DNA from: Pogostemon cablin
Taxonomy: Eukaryota; Streptophyta; Magnoliopsida; Lamiales; Lamiaceae
Reading direction: 5' to 3'
Assembly: GCA_023678885.1 (NCBI GenBank)
Contig: CM043013.1
Location: 10,386,791-10,450,790, forward strand
DNA length: 64,000 nucleotides
Numbering within the stretch: position 1 is the first letter of the stretch; each line of letters begins with the position of its first letter. Both the position numbers and the translations under genes were made by a program. The notes under the pieces were generated by a model. It made no database searches. It saw only the letters and a list, made by a program, of their open reading frames with translations, and was not told the origin of the DNA. Below are positions 56,899 to 64,000 of this stretch, piece after piece.

Positions 56899-57891
56899 CA
56901 GTGTTTTCATAACCGAGCCGGAGGTCAAATCGGAGAGCCCAATGGTTCACGGTCGGACCGATTGGACCGGCGGTTCAACCGGAAAAACTGGAAATTCACT
57001 ATTTTTAATAATATTTAATTATTTTATATATTATTTAATATTTTATTATTTTATATATGATTTAATATTTTTATATAACTTAATAATTTATTATTTATAG
57101 ATATTTTTACATTAACATATTAATTTACATGTGAATATACATTTATTAAAAATAATGGATAAAAAAAAATTAATTATGAATATTGAAATTGAAATAAAAA
57201 TGAAATTAAAATGGTTCACTCTAATATAAAAAGAAAATAATTAATTCTAATTTTAATCAACATTTATTAAAAAAAATTATTTATTTATTTTTATACAAAG
57301 CAAATAAATTTATTTATTTTAAATTTAAACAAATAATTAGTTAGTACTAAATTACATGTAGTAAATATTTTGTTTATTAAAATTCTTCTCATCCTTTTAA
57401 TCAATATCCCACATTGGTTAATTATTGGAAAGAGAGAGCATTGAAACTCTATATAAAGACTAATGATTCCCCTTCTTTTTCTCATCCCACATTGATTTCT
57501 TATTGGAGAGAATGGGGTATTAGATCAGATATAAAGATCAATACTTCCCCTTCTTTACACTTGTATTATTGGAATTGTTGGCTCTCTTTCTTTACACTTG
57601 TATTGTTGGAATTGTTGGCTCTTAAATTAGTCGACGATTTAAGTTTCAAAGTGAAAATTTTAAAAAATAAAAATAAAAATTAAAAAAAAGTTGAAAATAA
57701 AAAAAAAGGAAGGAACCGTCGGTTATCGTTTTGACCGGTTCAGCCAGTTATTCCGGTTTGAGCCGGTTCAACCCGATTTTTCCCGGTTTGACCTTAAAAG
57801 CGGTTTTAAGGGGGCTTCCGAACCGGTTCTGACTCCGGTTCCCGGTTGAACCGGTCGAATCGGCCGGTCCGGTCCGGTTTTGAAATCATTG
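56899..57891. mobile_element. hAT-like non-autonomous element (AACCGG-rich)
   Basis: Starts CAGTGTTTTCATAACCGAGC and ends GGTCCGGTTTTGAAATCATTG, an imperfect inverted repeat. Exact 8-bp target duplication GCACGAAG (56891-56898 and 57892-57899). Subterminal regions are dense in AACCGG and GGTTCAACCGG-type words at both ends, while the middle is strongly AT-rich. No transposase. 993 bp. Confidence 0.88.
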
Positions 57892-57899
57892 GCACGAAG

Positions 57900-58416
57900 T
57901 ATTACTCAGACCACAACTCAAAATCTGTAAGATATTTATTGGTAATTCAAGATTTTCTTTGCAAGGTAGATTTTTAAGCAATCTGCCTTTAATATGTCAG
58001 TCTCTTGTGGTGATTAGCATTCATTTGTTGTTAGCTCTGCATTATGGAAGAAATTTAGTGGCTTACTGCCTCAAGTTGCATGGCCTTTAATTTTGACATG
58101 CCATAACTCAAAATCTGCAATCTGCCTCTGAACGTATGAGTACATGAGAGAGAAGTTCCACCCGGGATATAAAGAAAATGGGCAAGAAGCATTTGGAACA
58201 ATGTTTCTTACTGGCGGTTTGACTAGGTTGCTAGCAATTCAATCCTTTTCATGAAGTGGACGCTTGACTCAAAATTCAGAGTTGCATTTGGAGTCGATCT
58301 GAACAACATTTGGGGTTCAAACGAAGGTGTAAAGTTCAGTCGTGCTTTTGGTGAGAATATCAAATATTTTTTACATTTTCGATGAACAATAATTTAATTC
58401 TTTTGTATCAATTTTA
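57900..58416. other. Unplaced sequence with one exon-like piece
   Basis: A stretch near 58140-58255 reads YMREKFHPGYKENGQEAFGT then MFLTGGLTRLLAIQ, open for about 38 codons, followed by further open sequence in another frame. I do not recognise the protein. The phrase ACAACTCAAAATCTG occurs near 57912 and, slightly changed, near 58104. Confidence 0.35.
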
Positions 58417-59118
58417 TGTTGGAAATTTAATTGGTTAGTAAGGATTAATTAAAAAATTAATCACCAATTAAAAAATAATTAAAGTGAGTAAAATCAGTCT
58501 CACATTTGGAGAGATATTTTGAAATCAGTCTCACATTTGGAGAATATTCTGGGATTCTCTCCAACAGATATGATACATTGTATCTGGTCAACAGTTCTGC
58601 GAGTGAACACATATATGTTTGTGTGGATGCAGATCTGGGTGTGTGAACACAGATCTGTACAAATCCTATCATATGTGGAGTGGTCCCTAGCACCTATAAA
58701 TAGGGTCATTTGCAATCATTCTAAACACACCAAAAACCACAAAGCATTTGCATACATCAAAAAGCATTTGCATCTAATAGCGATCTAGTTCTCCTTAGTT
58801 CGCCAGAGTTTCTGCGATAGCGGTGCTACTTCGCCGAAAAAGAGAAGTCGTTTCACCTTTGGGGAAGATCCGCTAAGACCGGAGCACTACTGGGGCGTGT
58901 TTCTTCTTGCTGGAAGAGTTTTGCTCGACTTGACTTCGCCCATCTCTCAAAACGTTCAAGATTCAAGATCCAAGATCCAAGACTTAGATCTGTAAGTAGA
59001 GATAGAAGATCCTCTGCTTCTATTCTCTTTGATTATTGTAATTTCTATTTAATATCTCCCTTCTACATTTCTACCCAATTTTTGTAATAGTGATTGATTG
59101 GTGTATCTATAACCAACA
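58417..59118 (+). repeat. Copia 3 5' LTR
   Basis: TGTTGGAAATTTAATTGG to TATAACCAACA, 702 bp, with inverted TGTTGG/CCAACA ends. A TATAAATA box is at about 58695. TCAGTCTCACATTTGGAGA is duplicated in the U3 part (about 58495 and 58528). The sequence after the LTR (ATCGCAAGAAGAAACATC) does not show the usual TGGTATCAGAGC or TGGCGCC primer site. Confidence 0.85.
58695..58702 (+). promoter_or_regulatory. TATA box of copia 3 LTR
   Basis: CCTATAAATAGGG lies in the middle of the 5' LTR, a position suited to start of the element transcript about 30 bp downstream. Confidence 0.65.
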
Positions 59119-59160
59119 ATCGCAAGAAGAAACATCTAGCCTCCACACCCTATGATCACT

Positions 59161-60905
59161 ATGACTAATCCAATGGATATTGACGGGATTGAAATATCCA
59201 ATGCTAATAACTCCCAGAGAGTTAATGCTGAGAATCCTGTTGGGTCTGAATCTCAAATGATGTATCTGTTGGGATAAACACATGAATAATCAAATAATAA
59301 ACTATTCGTCTACGCAGCGGAATGATCAATTTTCCCTCTTTTGTGTGAATCTAGCAGGAAACAATCCCAATAATATGATGCACGATAAAACAAGTAATCA
59401 ATAAAGCACAACACCAGCAATTTAACGTGGAAAACCTCCTCAATGTGAAAAGGTAAAAAAAACCACAGGACCGAAGCCCACCAAAAACTTCACTATGAGA
59501 CAAAAATCCAAGAGTTACAATCTGTCACCACAGAAACTCTATCACAAACGTATCAAGACGCTCAATACTTGATAACAAACAACGAGATCAGAAAGACCTC
59601 ACAAAACTGCACCAACTGACGTTCAGAGTTCACAACTGTAGAAACTTCAAAACCCGATCTCCACCATCCAGAATTAACCTCTGCGAGTCCTGAACATGCT
59701 GTCAAAATTACAGCCCGATCCAACGGTTAATTTATGAGAAATGACTCTTTCCCCTCTACTGCGCAGAACAGAATCGCCCAAAAATCTGCTTCTGTTTTCG
59801 GCCTATTCCTGTCAACAAAAAACTCCAAACATGATCTACACCGTTCAGAATGTACGTCCACTAGTTTTGAACGTGTTGACCAAAATTCAACTCAATCCGA
59901 CGGTTGAAACCCCAGTTATTTCCTCTGTAATATCACTACGCTGGATTTTCTCTCAAAAACGTGAATTATGTTTTTGCCCTCTTTTTCTTCTCTCTTCCGT
60001 CAATGACTTACAGGACAAGATAATACCAAGTATCGGCCAACTTGGGCTTATCCACCTTGTTGGCTATTGGGTTCTTCACATATTTGGAAACCCAACCCAA
60101 TAGTATCCGCCAATGGGGATGTCGAGACCATTCACGGTTTCGGCTCCAGCGGAGAAGCCCGAGAAGTTTGGGGGTGCAAACTTCAAGAGATGGCAGCAAA
60201 AAATGCTGTTCTACCTCACCACGCTGAATCTAGTGAACTTCTTAAAGGAGTCTGCACCAGTGGTGGATGAAAATGAGACTGATACGCAAAAGCGTATAGC
60301 TCTTGATCAGTGGACCTCTGCTGATTATTTGTGCAAGAATTATATCCTCAGTGGACTTAGTGATGCATTGTACAACGTGTATCTAAACATGAAGACATCT
60401 AAAGAACTGTGGATTCTTTGGAGAAGAAGTACAAGGTGGAAGATGCTGGTACAAAAAAGTACACGATTGTCAAGTATTTGGAGTTCATGATGGTAGACTC
60501 TAAATCAGTGGTTGAACAAGTGCAGCAGTTCCAATTGATTGTGCACGAAATCCTCTCCGAGGGGATGTTGCTTCCTGAAGCATTCGTTGTCGGCTCTGTG
60601 ATTGAGAAGCTACCTCTATTGTGGAAGGACTTCAAATGTTATCTCAAACACAAGCGAAAGGAGATGTCTCTAGAAGACTTAATAGTCAAATTGAGAATTG
60701 AAGAGGATAATAGGAAGATGGATGGGAAGTTTGATCAATCCTCAATTGAGGCAAAGACAACTTAACTGAACATCGTGAGTACCCTCCAAAAAGAAAAGAT
60801 GTCCGACGACAAGGGCAAGAAGCCTGTGCAAAAGCCCAAGTCCAGTGGGGATGCAACAACTGCGGCAAGCCCAACCACAAGGCAAAAGACTGTCGCCTAC
60901 TAAAG
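59161..60905 (+). pseudogene. Copia 3 gag (interrupted, frameshifted)
   Basis: Starts MTNPMDIDGIEISNANNSQR, is split after codon 35 by a solo LTR, and resumes at 60108 with MGMSRPFTVSAPAEKPEKFG, the N-terminal copia gag motif with FKRWQQKMLFYL. A frameshift near 60412 leads into SLEKKYKVEDAGTKKYTIVK, the UBN2-type core. A TAA near 60763 precedes the CCHC zinc knuckle CNNCGKPNHKAKDC at about 60853-60894. It would form the particle shell and bind RNA. Confidence 0.9.
59267..60102. repeat. Solo LTR inserted in copia 3 gag
   Basis: Exact 5-bp target duplication GTATC (59262-59266 and 60103-60107). The unit begins TGTTGGGATAAACAC and ends CCAACCCAATA, an imperfect TGTTGGG/CCCAAYA inverted pair. 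It interrupts the gag frame, which is open again immediately after. 836 bp. No coding region is attached. It belongs to neither the 31427-32816 family nor copia 1-3. Its orientation is not certain. Confidence 0.88.
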
Positions 60906-63413
60906 AAGAACAAAGGCAAGAACCACAATGCTAATGTGGTTGAACGGGACCTAACTGATGGAGACATGACTGCTGTGGTTTTTGAAGCCAACTTGGTGGC
61001 AAATCCAAAGGAGTGGTTCGTGGACACTGGCGCCACCTGCCACGTCTGCTCGGAGAAAAATGCTTTCTCCATTTATGCACCTGTTGAAGGGAGGAAACTG
61101 CACATGCGAAACTATGCCTCATCTGAAGTAGCCGGTGTTGGGAGCGTAACTCTGAAGCTCACCTCTAGAAAATAATTGAAGTTGAAGGATGTGCTGCATA
61201 TTCCAGACATCCATAAGAACCTGATCTCAGGCTCCCTGCTAGTTAGTTATCAGTTCAAGCTTGTATTTGAGTCTGATAAACTAGTGCTTAGCAAATTTGG
61301 CCAATTCTTGGGACGTGGCTATCTAGATAATGGGCTCTTTAAGCTCAATGCAATGGTTGTAAGCCGTGAAGGCAAGAAAGTTATCAATAAAATTGCTTTT
61401 ACTTCTGCTTATATCGTTGAGTGCTCCTCTATATGGCATTTAAGATTGGGACATGTAAATCTTAAATCAATCAAAAGATTAAATAATCTTGATTTTTTTA
61501 AAGTAGCAAATGTTAAGACTTCAAATAAATGTGAAGTGTGTGTAGAAGCAAAAATGACAAAGCAACCTTTTCCAACAACAGAAAGGAGCACTAAACCTCT
61601 AGAGTTGATCTACACTGACACGTGTGATTTAAAACTTGTGCAAACTAGAGGGGGGAAAAGTATTTCATTACTTTTATTGATGACTGCACAAGATTCTGTT
61701 ATGTGTATCTCTTGAGAAGCAAAGATGAAGCTTTAGAAGCATTCAAACGCTACAAGAATGAATTGAAAATTAACTTAACTCTCGAATTTAAGCAGTTCGG
61801 AGTGATAGAGGTGGCGAATACATAGCACCATTTGAACAAATATATGCCGAATCTGGCATCATACATCAAACAACGGTTCCTTATTCACCTCAATCAAATG
61901 GCGTTGCTGAACGCAAGAATGGAACTCTGAAGGAAATGATGAACGCAATGTTAATCAATTCAGGGTTGCCTCAGAACTTGTAGGGGGAAGCTATCCTATC
62001 AGCTAACCATATTCTGAATAAGATTCCACACAAATATAAGTATCAAACTCCTTATGAAATGTGGAAGTGACGTAAACCGTCATACAAATACCTCAAAGTG
62101 TGGGGGTGTTTGGCTAAAGTTGAAGTGCCTCTACCTAAACAAGTTAGAATTGGACCTAAAACGGTTGATTGTATATTTTTAGGGTACGTACTTAACAGCA
62201 GTGCTTACAGATTTCTGATTCATAAATCGGAAGTACCTGACATGAGTGAAGACACTATGATAGAATCAAGGAATGCAATATTCTTTGAAGAAATATTTCC
62301 TAGCAAAGGAAAGGAACAAGTGACATCTTATAAGAGAGCACTTATAGATGCTACTGCGGTTCAATCTACACAAGAGAGTGTAGAACCAAGACTTAGTAAG
62401 AGATGTAGAGTAAAAAAAAGACTTTGGTCAAGACTTCTTCACTTACGCAGTTGAAAATGAGCACAAATCCGTATCTGAAGCTCTATCTCGTCCAGATGCA
62501 CCATTCTGGAAAGAAGCTATAGATAGCGAGATTGATTCCATTATGCAAAATTATACATGGGAATTGGTAGATTTACCAAAAAGTTGTAGGATCTTAGGAT
62601 GCAAATGGATCCTTAAAATAAAATACAAAGCTGATGGGTCAATAGACAAATATAAAGCTCGGTTGGTGGCTAAAGGTTTTAGACAAAAGGAAGGGTATGA
62701 TTTCTTCGATACCTACTCACCAGTAACACTAATTACATCTATTTGTGTGTTTATAGCAATTGTTGCATTGCACGATCTAGAAATACATCAAATAGATGTA
62801 AAAACGGCCTTCCTAAATGATGAGATAGAGGAAGAAATATACATGGATCAACCAGAAGGCTTTATAGCACCTAGTAATGAGAAAAAGGTGTGCAAACTCG
62901 TGCAATCATTGTATGGACTTAACAAGCTCCAAAATAATGACATGTGAAATTTGACAACACGATGATGTCAAATGGTTTTTGAATCAACGAGTGTGACAAA
63001 TGCGTGTATGTAAAAAATAAGCCAAAGGGATTTGTCATTGTCTACCTCTATGTAGATGATATGCTTATCATGGGAAGGAGTATTGACATAATTGTGGACA
63101 CTAAACGGATGTTGAATCGAAACTTTGACATGAAGGACATGGGTATAGCGGATGTGATACTTGGAATCAAAATTCAAAGAACATCTGATGGAATTGCATT
63201 GTCACAATCTCATTACATTAAAAAAGTGTTGAAGAAATTCAATGCATTCGATAATTCACTAGCTAAGAACCCATGGATCCAAATGTACATTTTAGTAAGA
63301 ATAACGGTGAACCAGTAGCTCAATCTGAGTATGCAAGGGTTACAAGGAGCATAATGTACATAACCAATTGTACGCGTCTTGACATAACATGTTCAGTTAA
63401 CAAACTGAGTAGA
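60906..63413 (+). pseudogene. Copia 3 pol polyprotein (broken, 3' truncated)
   Basis: Protease WFVDTGATCHVC (about 61016) keeps its catalytic Asp. GAG-pre-integrase IWHLRLGHVNLKSIKRL (about 61431) is followed by CEVCVEAK. Integrase core spans 61600-62080 (YTDTCD, SDRGGEYIAP, YSPQSNGVAERKNGTLKEMM). The PWGCLAK-type segment VWGCLAKVEVPLPKQVRIG is near 62098. Reverse transcriptase (62540-63320) has NYTWELVDLP, KARLVAKGF, LEIHQIDVKTAFLN and VYLYVDDMLIMG. RNase H ends after DITCSVNKLSR at 63413. Damage: stops near 61174, 61982, 62069 and 62945, frameshifts near 61680, 61790, 62430 and 62930. Confidence 0.92.
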
Positions 63414-64000
63414 TGATGAGTGTGTAAATTCACGAGTTTAGCACCGGTATTTATGCTAGTTTTGGAGAGTTTGAAGGTTGAAATAGGTGGAAAACCTATA
63501 TATATTGTGAAAGAGCATGAATTAGGTGTTGTTGGAGCTATTTGAGTGATTTTACTAGCAAAATCGGAGTTGAAGTGTCAAGAATTGAAGAGAAGAAGTC
63601 GAAGCCATTCGTATAGGCGAAGAAGAGGCTTGGTTCGACCTGAAGGAGGCGGGTTCGACCTCTCCAGTAGGTCGAACCGGCCACGCGAAACGTACAGAAG
63701 GTGGGTTCGACCAAGACCAGAGGGTTCGACCTGATCAGAAGGTCGAACCATGGTCGAACCAGTTCACGAGAAAGAGGGTTCGACCACGATATCGGGGTTC
63801 GACCTGCTCAATTGGTCGAACCAGGTGTTGAATGTGTCCAGTAGCATGGTTCGACCTGTGGTTCGACCAAGGAGGAGTGGTTCGACCTACGCAGTTGGTC
63901 GAACTAGGTGTTGAATTCGTCCAGTAGCGTGGTTCGACCTGTGGTTCGACTTGTGGAAGAGTGGTTCGACCTGTTTGCTGAGGTCGAATCAAGACACAGA
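63414..64000 (+). repeat. Palindrome-rich gypsy-type LTR, sense copy (runs off window)
   Basis: Starts TGATGAGTGTGTAAATTCAC inside the copia 3 RNase H frame. It matches the minus strand of 52646-51990 base by base for long runs (for example GTTTTGGAGAGTTTGAAGGT and GTGGAAAACCTATA), then enters the GGTTCGACC array from about 63630. The TATA motif and U5 would lie beyond the window end, so solo LTR versus full element cannot be decided. If it is an insertion, the left target-site half is GTAGA (63409-63413). Confidence 0.85.
63630..64000. repeat. GGTTCGACC/GGTCGAACC palindrome array in LTR U3 (copy 2)
   Basis: About 18 copies of GGTTCGACC, GGTCGAACC or one-mismatch variants in 370 bp, often paired around a short spacer such as GGTTCGACCTGATCAGAAGG then TCGAACC. 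Sub-units around GAATKYGTCCAGTAGCRTGG recur near 63830 and 63915. The array arrangement differs in number and order from the copy at 52000-52440, which shows rapid turnover of units. Confidence 0.88.

Larger units (their letters stand above)
58417..63413 (+). mobile_element. Ty1-copia retrotransposon 3 (3' end cut off)
   Basis: 5' LTR 58417-59118, then gag from 59161, protease, integrase, reverse transcriptase and the start of RNase H in copia order. The 3' LTR is not in the window because another LTR (63414 onward) interrupts the coding region. A solo LTR sits in gag (59267-60102). Protein motifs differ from copia 1 and 2 (protease WFVDTGATCHVC, RT LVQSLYGLN), so it is a separate copia lineage. 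Stops and frameshifts disable it. Confidence 0.92.

Overview
This is a gene-poor, AT-rich stretch of a flowering-plant nuclear genome. The diagnostic families are plant-specific: Ty1-copia and Ty3-gypsy LTR elements, Stowaway and Tourist-type MITEs, CACTA and TTF-type hAT DNA transposons, an F-box/FBA gene, and remnants of CDPK, dynamin-2-like, NBS-LRR and DEAD-box helicase genes. A eudicot, perhaps an asterid such as Lamiales, is my guess from the repeat families, with low confidence. The only intact protein-coding gene I can support is the single-exon F-box gene at 35474-36787.

Layout. 1-7112: end of a TIR repeat, then gene-poor DNA with local duplications. 7113-9874: a Stowaway MITE, a 103-bp tandem duplication and a GC-rich block. 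9875-17540: two related hAT-like elements with exact 8-bp target duplications (9875-10871, 15186-15879), interleaved with decayed exons of an NBS-LRR gene, a dynamin-2-like gene and a calcium-dependent protein kinase. 17690-21425: a degenerate CACTA-type repeat block, a cluster of Stowaway MITEs and an EF-1alpha scrap. 21735-23200: complex tandem repeats. 23254-33892: copia element 1, carrying a TTF-type hAT transposon (itself holding a MITE) in its 5' LTR and a foreign solo LTR in its RNase H region. 34258-35305: a Tourist-type MITE and a hAT-like repeat. 35474-36787: F-box gene. 37898-38723: a LINE with an inverted 5' part. 38830-39260: Stowaway pair. 40751-49511: copia element 2, whose 3' LTR is split by a CACTA element carrying the 5' half of a DEAD-box helicase gene (RH28-like). 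49796-56145: a decayed gypsy-like element invaded by another gypsy-type LTR (rich in GGTTCGACC/GGTCGAACC palindromes) and by an antisense copia fragment. 56899-57891: hAT-like element. 58417-63413: copia element 3 with a solo LTR in gag. 63414-64000: a second copy of the palindrome-rich LTR, cut by the window end.

The main story is nested transposition. Target-site duplications let the order of events be read: copia 1 (AAATG), hAT into its LTR (ATAYTAGC), MITE into the hAT; solo LTR into copia 1 (GTTGT); copia 2 (ATATT), then the gene-carrying CACTA into its LTR (AAA); copia 3, then a solo LTR (GTATC) into its gag and a gypsy LTR into its RNase H region. All transposon genes seen carry stops or frameshifts, so none looks autonomous. 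The two items most worth follow-up are the CACTA element with the captured helicase segment (46044-49483) and the palindrome array in the gypsy LTR U3, present in both orientations in this window.
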